A stretch of DNA of 64,000 bases from Vombatus ursinus. Its lineage: Eukaryota > Chordata > Mammalia > Diprotodontia > Vombatidae. The position numbers and the translations under genes are program-made. The stretch is taken from contig NW_020954548.1 of the NCBI RefSeq assembly GCF_900497805.2, positions 9,720,794 to 9,784,793 of the forward strand, in the 5' to 3' direction. The notes below the pieces were generated by a model. It searched no databases and was not told the origin of the DNA. It saw only the letters and a program-made list of their open reading frames with translations. Positions 1 to 11,099 of the stretch are shown in pieces (positions within the stretch are counted from its first letter, which is position 1; each line of letters starts with the position of its first letter).

Positions 1-98
1 AAAAATAGCATCCTTCAGTCTGCATTCAGACAGTATCAGTTCTTTCTTTAGAGGCAGATAGCATGCTTCAGCTTGAGTCCTTTGGGACTCAAAATGTC
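1..98 (-). mobile_element. L1 LINE 3'-end fragment, cut by the window start
   Basis: The stretch reading cttcagtctgcattcagac then a ttctttcttt..ggcagatag run matches the minus-strand L1 3' ends at 11540-11640 and 17260-17345 in the same window. Similarity fades after about base 98. The rest of the element lies outside the window. Confidence 0.7.
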
Positions 99-119
99 CC
101 AAAGAGATTTCCTTATCTT

Positions 120-523
120 TCCCCTTATGCCTCCTCCCTGACACTCACCTTTTTCTGTTGAGGATACCATTATCATTCCAGTCATCCAGATCTACAACCC
201 GGCATATACCCCTGACACTTCCTTCTCCCTCATGGCCCCCACCCACCACATTCAATAAGCTGTCAGGTCTTGCCAATTCTACCTTTACAACAATTCTCAT
301 ATCCATATCCTCCTGTTCATATAATCATTAGCCTAGCTCAAGACTTCATCTCTCCCCTCTAGAAAGTCTCCTAATTGGTCTCCCTCCTTCCACTCTTTCC
401 CTTTTCCAATCTATCCACCATATAGCTGCCAAATTATTCTCCCTAAAATTTGGGTTTTACCACCTCACTCTCTTGTTTAAAAAAAAATCTTCAGTGGCTC
501 CCTATTTCTTCTAGAATAAAATA
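120..523 (+). mobile_element. L2 LINE, 3' half, first part
   Basis: Ends in the L2 signature cagtggctccctatttctt followed by ctagaataaaat, and before that holds the pyrimidine-rich tctcctaattggtctccct block typical of the region after the L2 reverse transcriptase. The same order of blocks occurs in the long L2 at 58440-58740. It is interrupted by a second LINE and resumes at about 1660. Confidence 0.75.
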
Positions 524-1650
524 TAGGAAAGATAAAAAGAGAGATAAAGTGAAAGAAGGTATTACAGCCCTACTTTCTCACATACATACTGCAGCGAAGA
601 TCAAGAAAAAGCACTGGACTGAGTGATCAGGAAGTTCAAGAAAAAAAACTGTAATAGAGGCCTTTTTTCTAATCTAGATTGGTACAGGGAAATGGTCAGA
701 AACCTGCAGGTAGTAGAGACATGGTACAACAAGGAAGATCAACATAAAAGCCTTCCAGAGCAAGTATTACAACTGGGACCTGAAGCAAAACACTTGGACC
801 AGGGGTAACCCTAGAGCTTGGCTGCTCTAACACTATACAGCCTTACAGTTTGCTGACAGGGGCTAGCATCTGTTTCTTGGAGTTCCAATAAGGGCCATGT
901 CTGAAGTTGTATCAAACCCCAAATCAGAGTTGGGGGCTTGTAAAGCTCAGACACTGATCAGAGCCTTTATGATGATGAAAGTCTGTAGCTTGTTAGCCTG
1001 AGCTAATCAGAAGACCCTGAGGTCCTTGAAGATTACAAATTTCATTGCCTAGAAGATCTCAGATAGTACAGACTAACCCTGACACAATGTCCCATTTAAA
1101 GAAATAAGACTGGAAAATAATGAGTAAACAAAGGAGAACACCAATGATAAATAGATATGGATTCAAAAGCCCCAAAGACATAAACTTAGAATAGGATAAT
1201 ATTGCCACAACATCAACAAGCAAAGATTCACACAAAAACACAGCTTGATCACAAATTCAACTGGAATTCCTTCAAGAAATAAATCAGGAATTTTAAAATG
1301 ATATTGCATATTAAATGAGCGCTCTAGAAGAAAAACTTGGAAGGAAAATCAACAGCTTAGTTAAGGAGGTGCAAAATTTGGCCCAAGTAACAGACTCCCT
1401 AAAAATTAGGAAAGACAAAAGAGAAATAAATTACTTTGCAAGTCAACAAAAATACTAAAGCAAAATCAAAGAGTGGGGGGAGGAAATTTAGGAAAATACT
1501 AAAAAAAACTGACTTGGAAAACATGTTATGAGAGAAAATGTAAGAATTATCAGACTATCTGAAAATCATGATCAAAAAGAATCTATTTCCAAAATCATGA
1601 ATTAAAATTGCCTAGAATTAGAACCAAAATGAAAAGTAAAAATAAAGTAA
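524..1650 (+). mobile_element. HAL1/L1 LINE 5'-UTR and ORF1 portion inserted in L2
   Basis: This A-rich block splits an L2 and is flanked by a 9-bp direct repeat, aataaaata, at 515-523 and 1651-1659, taken as the target duplication. The part around 1320-1440 (gtgcaaaatttggcccaagt) resembles the ORF1 coiled-coil region of the HAL1 at 43.6-46.3 kb. It ends in an A-rich tail although ORF2 and the usual 3' end are missing. Internal priming on A-rich RNA is one explanation, a special HAL1 subfamily another. The 5' half is not recognised in detail. Confidence 0.55.
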
Positions 1651-1659
1651 AATAAAATA

Positions 1660-2395
1660 AAAACTTCGGCTAGACATTGAAAGCTTTTCATAATCTGGTC
1701 CCCATTCACCTTACCAAACCGCTTTCATATTTTTAACCCTAACACACTCTACATCCCAACCAAACTGACCTATTCCCCAAATTCAACAAGCCATCTTCTG
1801 CTTTTATTCCTTTATATAGGTCAATCCCTATGGCTGAACGATACTGCCTCCTTAACTCTGTCTCTTAGAATCTAGTTTCCTTTATGGCTAATCTTACTGG
1901 CATCCTTTCCAGATCTTCTCCCTACCTCCCCTCTTACTCCTGATATTGACTTGCATTTACATCTGGCTATATATTCAGCTTCCCTCAGTAGATATAAGCT
2001 CCTTGAGGAAAGAGGCCGTTTGATATGTATCTTTGTATCTCTAGTGCCTTAAACATTTGTTGCTCAGTTGTTTCAGTGTCAGACTCTTTGTGACCCCATT
2101 TGGGGTGTCCTTAGCAAAGATACTGGAGTGGTTTGCCATTTCCTGCTCCAGTTCATTTTACAGATGAGGAAACTGAGGCAACCAGGGTTAAGTGACTTGC
2201 CTGGGGTTATACAGCTACTAAGTGTCTGAGGCTGGTTTTAGAACTCATGAGAATGAGTCTTTCTGATTCCAGGTCAGTGTTCTATCCACTGCACCACCTA
2301 ACTGCCTTGATCATAGTGAGTATTTAATATAAGCACTTATTGAACTGAATTGAATTGGGCTGAATTGAATTGAATAGGCTGATAGAAAGTCATGA
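1660..2395 (+). mobile_element. L2 LINE, 3' end, second part
   Basis: Continues the L2 broken at 523: cattgaaagcttttcataatctgg, then agatataagctccttgagg, atctctagtgcctt and finally gtgagtatttaat, ending in a (tgaat)n tail near 2340-2395. A MAR1-type SINE interrupts it at 2051-2302. L2 is a non-LTR retrotransposon of the CR1/L2 group; this copy is non-coding debris. Confidence 0.8.
2051..2302 (-). mobile_element. MAR1/WSINE-type tRNA-derived SINE
   Basis: On the minus strand the tRNA-like head is at the right end (ccactgcaccacctaactgcc in plus orientation) and the tail at the left (gttgctcagttgtttcag). The body holds ttttacagatgaggaaactg and aagtgacttgcc. A 6-bp tgcctt repeat at 2045-2050 and 2303-2308 is a possible target duplication inside L2. 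Confidence 0.85.
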
Positions 2396-2984
2396 ACATC
2401 TGAAACTATTCTTCAGTTAACTGAATTCATGGTTTCCTCCAAGTACAGAATCACAGCTTAATTAGGGAAACTCATGGAACAAATCATAAGGGAACAATGA
2501 AGTGTTAATATAGAAGATGCTCACTGTGAGTGCCAAGTAAGGGAGGAAGTAGAACAGGGTGGGCTAGAGCAATAATAAAAGGTTTTACAGAGGACTTAAA
2601 TTTGAGTTAAGCCTTGAGGAATGGCTAAGAACTTTCCATTTTTTCACTAGGTTTTTATTTCAAAAATTTTTATTATCCCTATCATTTAAAAAACCAATGA
2701 AAATTTATATCCTACTGACCATGGACATCCTTTGACTGTGAAGAAAAACTTACTATACTATCTATAAAATATGATTCTACTATGTTATGGAAATCTTTGT
2801 TTCATTTCACAAAATAAATAAAATTTAAAAAATAATAAAAAGCCCAAAAAAGAAAATCACATATTAACATTATCTGTTTTATTGAATTTTATTTATTGAG
2901 TTAAACATTTCCCAATTATATTTTAACCAGATCCAGATTGTACATAAATAAATGTTTATTATTTATTAACATTTATTAATAAAT
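2396..2984. other. AT-rich stretch without an assignable element
   Basis: No convincing gene or repeat. Around 2570-2640 the phrase gacttaaatttgagttaagccttgagga resembles L2 antisense sequence, but it is too short to call. From 2800 on it is mostly A/T. Confidence 0.4.
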
Positions 2985-3052
2985 GTTGAATAACATTTAT
3001 TAAGCAACTGCTAGGCACCAGGCACTATTCTAAGTACTTCACTATAGACATT
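2985..3052 (-). mobile_element. MIR3/L2 3'-end fragment
   Basis: acatttattaagcaactgctaggcaccaggcactattctaag is the antisense L2/MIR3 3' end (consensus about tttattaagcgcctactatgtgccaggcactgt). Confidence 0.55.
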
Positions 3053-3223
3053 TTTTAGTTGACTCTTTGAGTCTAATTAATTCACTTACTTCTGAACATA
3101 CACATGTACCATATGACTGTATAGTCATGTATGTGTGTTATATGTGTGTGTATTTATTTGTGTAGGTATGTATATAATTCAACTAGTTCTGAATCCATTA
3201 CATATATGTACACACACACATAC

Positions 3224-3448
3224 ATTGTTGTTGTCCAGTTGTCCAACTCTTCATGACCCCATCTGGGGTTTTCTTAGCAAAGATAATGGAATATTTTGTC
3301 ATTTCCTTCAGTTTATTTTACAGATGAGGCAACTGAGACAAACAGGATAAGTGATTTGCCCAGGGTCACAAATTTAGGATATATCTGAGGCCAGATTTGA
3401 ACTTCTGACTCCAGGCCCTGGGGTGGCTCTATCCACTATGGCACCTAG

Positions 3449-3450
<2 letters not shown>
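3224..3450 (-). mobile_element. MAR1/WSINE-type SINE
   Basis: Runs from a ttgttgttgtccagttgtcc tail, through accccatctggggttttctt and cagatgaggcaactgag, to the head ctatccactatggcacctag at the right end. The right end runs directly into an (AC)n tract. Confidence 0.85.

Positions 3451-3493
<43 letters not shown>
3451..3493. repeat. (AC)n microsatellite
   Basis: About 21 uninterrupted AC units directly abutting the tRNA head of the preceding SINE. Confidence 0.95.
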
Positions 3494-3494
<1 letters not shown>

Positions 3495-3849
3495 CACATG
3501 ACCATATATGTATCACATGACCATACATATATATATGCATACAAGAAATTCAGCTAGTTCTGAAACCACATGACTATATGTGTGTGAATCTATGTATTTA
3601 CAAGGAAGTGCTAGTAAATGTTTAACAACCAACTGTCTGATTAAAAAATGCATTACAACACACTTTTACATTTAATCTGCATTATTAACATTTTCTCCAT
3701 CATTTTCTTAAGTCTAGAAGTCAACAAAATAAATCCAGATGTGAGATTTGCCAGTTTCCAAAGTGTAAGTGCTCACACTGAAAATTTACAAATCGGCCCT
3801 CACAAGAAAGTTCAAGTTGGATCCTGCACAGCCCTGGATATCATCCTGT

Positions 3850-4072
3850 CTGGGTGGCATAGCAGAAAGTATCCTGTCTCAAGAAAGAGCTTAGTTCAAA
3901 TCCTAGCTTAGCTGATTACTAGCTAATCCAACAAATTACTTGCCCCTCTCTTGTCTCAATTTCTTCACCTGCATAATGGGAATGATAATATTTGACAACT
4001 ACTTCATAGAGTTGTTATAAAAAAAGTACTTTGTGAACTTTAAAACTCCATATTAATATGAATTGTAATTAC
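3850..4072 (+). mobile_element. MIR-type core SINE
   Basis: Shows a head (tggcatagcagaaagtatcc), a middle with cttcacctgcataatggg, and an end with gttgttataaaaaaagtac and actccatattaatatgaa, in MIR order. Confidence 0.7.
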
Positions 4073-4233
4073 TATCCACTCCACACATATCCACAAAGAC
4101 ATCATGAAAGATTATTAAATTACTTGTTGAAATTCAGATAGACCGTGAGTCTCTTTGTCTAATAATCCCATCAGAAACAGTCTAGCAAATCATGTTTTAA
4201 ATAAACTCATGTTGTATAAAAATACACGTATAT

Positions 4234-4425
4234 TAGACTCATAGGTTTGGAGCTGACCAGGAACTTAGAGGCCGTCTGATCTAGACCCCTCGTTTTGCAT
4301 ATGGGAAAACTGAAGACAGAGAAGGTTGAGTGACACAAAATCACATTACTAGAGGACAGAAATGAGATTTGAACCCATGTCCTCTGACTTCATCTCTGAT
4401 GCTCTTTCCACTATACCACAACTAA
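4234..4425 (-). mobile_element. MIR-type SINE with L3-like end
   Basis: Reads agactcataggtttggagct..ggaacttagaggccgtctgat..gggaaaactgaagacagag and ends gctctttccactatacca, the antisense of a tRNA-core SINE whose 3' end resembles an L3/CR1 tail. Confidence 0.7.
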
Positions 4426-7400
4426 ATCATATTAGGTAATGATAATCACTATTATAAAATATTGCCTTTTATTGTTCTCCCTCAAATAATTAAAATATTC
4501 TATGTATACTAAATTAAACACAATAAAATAATCCATGCTGTTTATGATTACTTATTTACTTTCTATGAGCTCAAAAATTATACCTTTACAAATAGGGTTT
4601 AGAATTTTATCAATGATTACTGCCATACTGTCCTGTAGAGAGAAAATTTATCTTTCTTTTCAAAAAATGAAGATCATCATGTTGACCATTTCGCCACTGA
4701 TCACTTCCTTCACAGTCCTGTTGATAAATGTATTATTGGCAATAATAGGCTAGCTTTCTGAACAATATAGAAAAGATCATTAAAATAGGACAACTGTAAG
4801 ATGCAATACCCCTATAGTAATTAAGGGAAGGTAGGTTGACCCTATAGTTCCTATAAGAAATCAGTAGTAGTATACTAATAAGTCCCTGCCTGTTCACAAA
4901 AAAAAAAAAAAAAAGGTACTTCAGTCTACAGAATTGTCAACCCTTTATCCTTGACTGGTACACTGGAGGCTGACATTTAATGCCCTAAGGATATAGATGT
5001 TTGAAAGCTGGTTATTGTAACAAAGGAAGCCATCCAAACTCTTCAAGACGGAATGGATCAGATAAAGCTGACACAGAGATAAATCTGTTTTACATCTATT
5101 CTTGCACAAGTTTTGCTAATCTATGTAGTTATAGCTTTCACACTGAAGAAAAAAAAAATAACCCACTGCATTTCGGCAAGTCAACATCTTGTCCCTATTT
5201 TTAATCTCTAAAGTTATAACATTCTAGGCAAAGACCACTTTTATTCAGACTTTCAGATGAACTGCATTAAACATGGACTGACAAGAAAGAGAAATTAGAA
5301 AAGAGAAAAAGAGGAAGAAGAGAAAAGGGGAAAGGGAAAATTCTTCTTGAATGGCTGTATAAAATGTAGATTTGGGTTTAAATGATTAAATTTTATGCTT
5401 TTGTTGACATAGGTTAGCTTATCGTGCAGTCAGTCAAACAACTACTCTTCATTAGCCAGTATTTATGCTGCCAGATTGGACTTTCATATGGAAGCCTGAA
5501 GCAGGGATGGTCCAGATGGCAGGAAGACTCTCATGAGATTGATGACTATGAAGAAAGATGCAGTATTAAGTCAGAAGGTGCCACTGTTAGAGTAGATGAT
5601 TCCTGGATGAGTACTCATTTCTAAGACTATTCTTTTCCTCCCTTATATTGATACCACTACCCACCCAAGAAGTACTTTTTTCCTACCCACTTACTTTAAT
5701 TTCTCTTACGTGTCAACTGATTTTGTCTTGGATACTTAACGTTGGTTTTTAGAAATGTGGTTGATATCCTAGCTATGGAAGGGAGTAGCAAGACGAAGAG
5801 AGGAAAGAATGAAAACAGTATTTTAGTAAATGTTTCCTTTAACAAAAGCACCAGTAGGAGAAAGTCCAGTGGTAAAAATCTGAATGGTATTTATTTGTTT
5901 CAGATTTCAGGGCTTCCTTACATCTGCTGCCTGTCAAAGGCAAACACTGTGTTCATAAAACAAGTGGCCTGCCTGAAAAAGTTTTCTGGGAGGTTCAGCC
6001 TCCAGGGTGCAGAATGGTTGGTTTCCTAAAGGAAATGTTCCTATTAACTGTGAGGCTAAGCAGCATGAGTGGTTCTCTGTATTCAGTGGAGGGGAAGAAC
6101 AAGGAGCAAAGTACATCTCTCAGAAAGAGAAAATGTGAATCATTTGTATGTCTGGTAGCTGGCTAAGTAAGTTATTTCAAGGAAAATACAAGTCCTGCTG
6201 GCTGATTCCATCTGGCCAGGCACCTTTCTTTGGGTTCAAAGGAGGGAATTTGGTCCCTCATTCCTCATGATATCATGGCCCCTCTTGACAGTAACCTGAT
6301 GCCACATCAGGAAACGAGAGGAGGTGAAAAGTTCTCTAGCAAGGATGAAACCTGAGAAGGAAATCTTTTCTGCTATATGGAAGAGAGACCAAGAAACCCA
6401 GCCTAGGAGAAGAAGATGACACAATAGGACTTATAAACAAAAGCACAATCGGAGAATTTGGTTTTTCAAGCCTGAGTAATTTATTATCCAGCGACAGCCT
6501 ATAAAAAGCAGGCTGTGGAAAACACCCATAAAGGGGGTGAGGTGGAGGTGGAATCTATATCAATGCCTCCTTAGTGGCATTCAAAATTCATTTTGGAATG
6601 TGAGCACTTAATTAGCCCCGATCCTATTACAGGAACTTCCGGCATGTTAAAACTCTCCAGACAAACCCAAACCTGACAAACCCTTACAAAACTCAGAACT
6701 TCAAATGTCTTAGAAAGGATTCTGGAAATGTTTTAGTTGAAGGGAAATCCTATTTTTATGTCTATTTGATGTACCATCAACAATTTCTTCCCCACATTTG
6801 TACACAGAGAGACAACTAGTCCAAATAACTGGTTTAAATCAGTAAATTATAGCAATGCTTCAAGGAACTTTGAAGGTCGTTTTGTGTCTACAGAAAGATC
6901 AGAACTCATCTTAAAATTTTTGGAGCTAATCTCATCCTTATACTCAGGATTCGTTGCAACAAATGAGCCATGGTGAGGAGCCTGCCCTCCCCCCTTCTCG
7001 TGCTCAGGTCTCCAGTTTTAATGACTGCTCAGATAGCATGAGGATCATGAGAAGTCGATAGGAGAGTTCTGTCTCTGCACCCACCTCTTCATCTGACTCA
7101 CTTCAGGAAGTGCACACAGCAAACCAGTCACAATGGGAAGGAAAGGGCATTGATAAGTACAGTTAATTTCTGAGTTGATTGTATTTATACTCTGGACACT
7201 AATCCCCTCCTGTACCTCCTGGGCTTCTTTCTTCTCTGAGATTCTGCCATTGGGACCTCCTCACCACATTTCATTAAATGCCCTCAGCTTCAGTAAATTA
7301 CAATACTTTGAAGCTATTGAGTTTAGCATAAAAAAAAAAAAAGCAAGAGTTTCTGTACACTGCCCTGGGATAAGGTGTGATGAAAATCCTGTACAAGCTG
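4426..7400. other. Repeat-poor block, no gene recognised
   Basis: Nearly 3 kb with no clear repeat apart from a 17-A run at 4898-4914. Open frames at 5424-5624 and 5742-6029 match nothing I know and have no convincing splice or promoter setting. 6480-6560 holds TATAAAAAG inside a 6-bp inverted repeat (cagcct..aggctg), and 6600-6625 has a TTAATTAG homeodomain-type core. Such blocks often hold conserved non-coding elements; that is inference only. Confidence 0.4.
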
Positions 7401-7472
7401 AACTGTACTTCCTAATCAAATGGGTGTAACAGATGGCTGCTGGAGCAAGCCATCACAATGGAAATATCTGCC

Positions 7473-7486
7473 GTTCTCATGGTAAC
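7473..7486. promoter_or_regulatory. RFX-family X-box match
   Basis: GTTCTCATGGTAAC fits the X-box consensus GTHNYYATRRNAAC at every position. RFX factors bind such sites in cilia and immune gene promoters. The match alone does not prove binding. Confidence 0.4.
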
Positions 7487-7659
7487 GGAATCTGCCAGGT
7501 CTGAGGGATTTGCTGTTTTCCAGGACATCTGAGCTGCAATCTCTTTCGAGCTGTCTAGCAGTCTCAGTCTCGCTCTCTCTCACTCTCTCAGCATGATGGA
7601 GATAGAGTTGAAAGGTGGAGCCTGATTTTGCATTCCAGCTGTGATTAAAGACACCCGCA

Positions 7660-7693
7660 GCACGGGTACGCGCACAGAGGCGCGCACCCGTGC
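7660..7693. repeat. GC-rich inverted repeat (hairpin)
   Basis: Arms gcacgggtacgcgc (7660-7673) and gcgcgcacccgtgc (7680-7693) pair at 13 of 14 positions around a 6-base loop, acagag. It carries most of the local CpGs and overlaps no recognised repeat. Confidence 0.8.
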
Positions 7694-7760
7694 ACACACA
7701 CATACACACAGAGGGAGATAACAGCGCTGCATATTCATTATTCTATCTAGAACCTTTAGC

Positions 7761-9741
7761 TGTTGGGGCAGAACTGCCAGAAAATTATAATATGCCTTCT
7801 CCAGGACAAAGGGAGGGGGAGACTGGGTGGGAAAGGAGAGGAACAACAGAGAAAGAGCATGAGGAATTAAGATGCATGAGAGGTACCTTGTAATAAAGAT
7901 ATGGAGTAATATTAAAACTAGCAGTTGTTTCCATTTCATGGCAGGATGTCAAGATGACTTAACATAGCAGGGTAAAACATCTGGCCTGAAAAAAAAAAAA
8001 AAACATGATGTTGAATTTCCAAAGTAGAATATAGACTATATGGGGGGGAAAAACAATAGATAAGCAACTATGTGCCTTAAACACTTAGTGAAAGCTTGTG
8101 GCAGCTTTCTTTTTTTACTCTGCAATCAGAAAGATGAGCCTTCTCCTAAGGTGTAGGTTAGTATATAGACAGTGAGCTTTAATTATGAATCTAAGGTTTG
8201 GGTTTAGACCCATAGGACTACATTAGGAAGGGCTTTTTTTCCCTATATTTCCCCATGCTATTCATAACTTTGTGATTTTGTAGCAGTCCTCAAAAAGGAG
8301 AAAAAAATAATCAGTCACAATTCTATTTTATTAAAGTCTTTTCCTCCAAATCCCTATCGATTTAAAGAAATAAGGCAAAGTATACTGTCTTCTTTGCTAT
8401 AGTACCTGCCAGAGAGCACACAGAGAGTTGATTCACGGCTGCCTATTCTCTTGGGTATTTGAGCTTGAAGATCAGACAACATATAAGAATTCAGCCATGA
8501 CTCAAAATGGAAACAAAGAGGACCATTCTTAGCAAACTAGGCAAGGAGAAATGAAAAACTACAGTCTGTAGGCAGTCACCCTCTAGCATGCTGATCCTCC
8601 ACATTGTCCTTGAGGGCACTACTGTTAAATACATATGACAGCCAAAGAGATGAGGAGAATGGTTTCCAGAATAAAATGATTGGATCTCCCTTTTCATGAG
8701 GTAGAATAGGCAGGGGCTATGTAAGCCTCCAAAGTACCACTCAAGAACAGGTTCTGTAAGATGCCATTGTCTAGCCCTCATGGGGCCAGTGAAGAACACA
8801 TTATATTATATAACCTTTTTTTTTTCCCAAAAAGCTTACCTTGCTTTGGCTGGGGCTCTTGTGCCTTTGAATCAAGTTAATGGCAACTTCTGGGTGACAA
8901 TTTCATTCTTAACCCTCTGGATTAGTTAATTTAAATCAATGAACTGAGGTCTTTTATGCTGACATGAGGAAGGGGGGTGGGAGGGGGAAGTGGGGAAGAC
9001 CCACATGCTTCCATTTCATGGCAATATAGAGAGGTGCATGTTTTAGGGTTTTTTTCTGTGTGTCACTGCTCAAAGACATATGGAGGTCTTGGGGGTCAGG
9101 AGGTTATTAAAGCTACAGAAGAGAGTTTTCTATTGGGCTGATAGCATGCAGCTATAATTACAAAAGGGCGGCCAGCAGGAAACAATGTCAGTAGCTCTGT
9201 CTTCCTTGAAACTGTTTTTGATTCTCCCCCCCAATTATGGCTTTAATATTCAGGTAGCAGTTAACTTAACGAGAAGGTTGAGGAAATGTCAAGTAACAGG
9301 AATCAAATGAACAAAGCCCTCAAATATATAATTGTCTTTCCCCCACTTCTCCTCTTCTCCTCCCCCCCCCAAAAAAAATGACATTAAGCATGAGAGGGGA
9401 CATGTTTGGAAGGGAGCCTTTTATTTTAAAGGATGATTGCCAGTAGTTATCAAAGTCCAATCATGACTGACTTTATAAAAAATTTTACTCCACTGAGGGA
9501 ATGAGCTTAGAACATCAAAAAAGAGATAGGCACAAAAACCCTGCCATTTCATCAGTTTATCAAGGATTTTTTTCTCTCCATGCCACAATTAGGAAATTGA
9601 CTCATAGTAAAAGGAATGTTTGATTTTATTTTAAATATTAAGAGAAAATCACCCCAGGACTTGTGTTTCATAAGAGCACTCACTACATGTGCATTGATAG
9701 AAGAGAAAGAAAGAGGGCATAAAAGAAGGTAAGAGAAACAA
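7761..9741. other. Repeat-poor block, no gene recognised
   Basis: About 2 kb without clear interspersed repeats. 8870-8960 (tagttaatttaaatcaatg) and 9120-9330 (gctataattacaaaaggg, ccaattatggctttaatatt) have clusters of TAATTA/ATTA-type homeodomain cores, as many conserved non-coding elements do. Homopolymer runs occur at 7989-8003 (A), 8817-8825 (T) and 9362-9378 (C then A). A minus-strand open frame at 8491-8799 is unrecognised and probably chance. Confidence 0.4.
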
Positions 9742-9830
9742 ATAGCGATAATAGTTCACAATTGTATAGGTGTTAAGCTTTGCAAAGAACTTTACATATC
9801 TTATCTCATTTGATTCTCATAACAATTCTT
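9742..9830 (-). mobile_element. MIR3-type SINE, left part
   Basis: agcgataatagttcacaatt..ttgcaaagaactttacatat..ttatctcatttgattctcat is an antisense MIR3-type 3' part. It is split here by a MIR element and resumes at about 9990. Confidence 0.75.
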
Positions 9831-9996
9831 TGTGATCCTGAGCAAGTCTCAGACATCCTTAGCCTGTTTCTTTAACTATAAAATCGGGTCATAATAGCAC
9901 CTACCTCATGGGTTGTTGAGAGGTTCAAATGAGATAAGTCATATAAAACACTTTACAAAATATAAGTCACTATATAAATGCTGGCTATTATGATTA
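9831..9996 (+). mobile_element. MIR-type SINE nested in MIR3
   Basis: tgtgatcctgagcaagtctc..tttaactataaaatcggg..gcacctacctcatgggttgttg..atataaatgctggctattat is the MIR core and 3' part. It lies inside an antisense MIR3, so it is the younger of the two insertions. Confidence 0.75.
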
Positions 9997-10144
9997 TCCT
10001 CATTTTACAAACAAGAAAAATGAGGTTCAAAGTGGTTAAGTGACTTACCCAAGGTCACCCATCTAGTAAGTGTCCAAAGTGGGATTCAAATACATGTCTT
10101 CCTGACTCCAAGTATTAGGCTTTATCTACTGTAATATGCTGCTT
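9990..10144 (-). mobile_element. MIR3-type SINE, right part
   Basis: Resumes the MIR3 broken at 9830: attatcctcattttacaaac..ggttaagtgacttacccaag..catgtcttcctgactcca, ending at ctgcttc. Confidence 0.75.
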
Positions 10145-10185
10145 CTAACAATGAAAGGAGAAGAAACAGTGAAAGTTTGATGGAG

Positions 10186-10360
10186 ATGTAGAAAGAGTGT
10201 TGGCTTTGATACAGAGGACTTGGATTCAAATCTTCTCTGTGCCACTTAGAGCTTTGTAAAAAAAAAAAATTTCTCTCTGGGTCTTTTTCTTCATCTGTAA
10301 AATGAAGTTGGGATAAATGACTCCTAAGGTCTCTTCCAGCTATAAAATCCTATGATCCTA
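10186..10360 (+). mobile_element. tRNA-core SINE with L3/CR1-like tail
   Basis: Head-side gtgttggctttgatacagag and ttggattcaaatcttctctg, core ttcttcatctgtaaaatgaa, then tail ctaaggtctcttccagct and tcctatgatcct, the (attctatgat)-like end shared by CR1/L3 LINEs. Confidence 0.7.
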
Positions 10361-10403
10361 TTAATAACCAATAAAGAGAATGTATAAAACATTCATGTGC
10401 CCC

Positions 10404-10408
10404 CCATA

Positions 10409-10443
<35 letters not shown>
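10404..10443. repeat. (CA)n microsatellite
   Basis: Nearly pure CA repeat with one TA interruption. Confidence 0.9.
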
Positions 10444-10850
10444 TCAAAAACCTCTATCAGCTTTACAAATTATAATTACCCTACACAGTATGTGTTGTGG
10501 TTTAAAGTGATTCCTTAAAATTAAATTTTCTGAAATGCTTACAAAAAAGGTCCCTTACAAAAAAGCTCAAAAACTTCTTATGAGATGACCTAGGTGGAAG
10601 AAGCTGATAGGTTGTTAACAAAGTAGATCAAAGAGTTTAAGTTTGGGGTAGCTCTATACTAATTTTTAAAGAAAACATATAGTTGCTCACTCAGTCATCC
10701 TAATGCTCCATCTCTGCCAGCATTCTGCTTTTGATATTGATCAATCACAGAACATTTTGAAAATTTCCATTAATAAATATTATTAACATTTTGTTAAGCC
10801 AAAAAACCCAGAAACATTGTTTCTGTTAAATTCAATTTTGGAGCTAGTCT

Positions 10851-10958
10851 AATTAGCATTTATTAAAAACTTATGTGTATGGCACTGAAGTAGGTTTTGA
10901 GGACACAAAGATAAAACAAAACACACTCCCAGCCTTCAAGAAGCTTACATTCTACGGG
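10851..10958 (-). mobile_element. L2 LINE 3' end
   Basis: Antisense L2 terminus: agcatttattaaaaacttat..ggcactgaag..cttcaagaagcttacattct, the complement of the usual agaatgtaagctccttgagg..cacatagtaggcgcttaata. Confidence 0.75.
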
Positions 10959-11099
10959 ATTAATTATTCATGAATTTATCTAAATTCTTGACCTAATTGC
11001 AATTTTAGGCTACACCACCTCTTGGAGCATCAGCGTCCCTGAGTTTGCTACCCATTGTGGGAAGGAGATTCTCACAGAGGTCTGACTTTCTACGCCCTG

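Larger units (their letters stand above)
7401..7760. promoter_or_regulatory. CpG-clustered, GC-richer island in a repeat-poor block
   Basis: In AT-rich surroundings this stretch has a run of CpG dinucleotides, densest at 7655-7693, an X-box match at 7473-7486, a CT-rich tract at 7565-7592 (ctctctctcactctctcagc) and a GC-rich hairpin. It could be an enhancer, a weak promoter or an alternative first exon. No transcript, exon boundary or reading frame can be named, so the function is open. Confidence 0.35.

Noticed and set aside
5424-6029. Two plus-strand open frames of 66 and 95 codons in the repeat-poor block
   Set aside because: No known motif, unremarkable length for AT-rich DNA, and no consistent splice signals.
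7416-7939. Overlapping minus-strand open frames of 97 and 119 codons over the CpG block
   Set aside because: They overlap in different frames, translate the CA/CG-rich tract into VCVCARVRA-like sequence, match no family and have no splice or promoter setting. The hydrophobic start of the longer one is not enough for a secreted protein.
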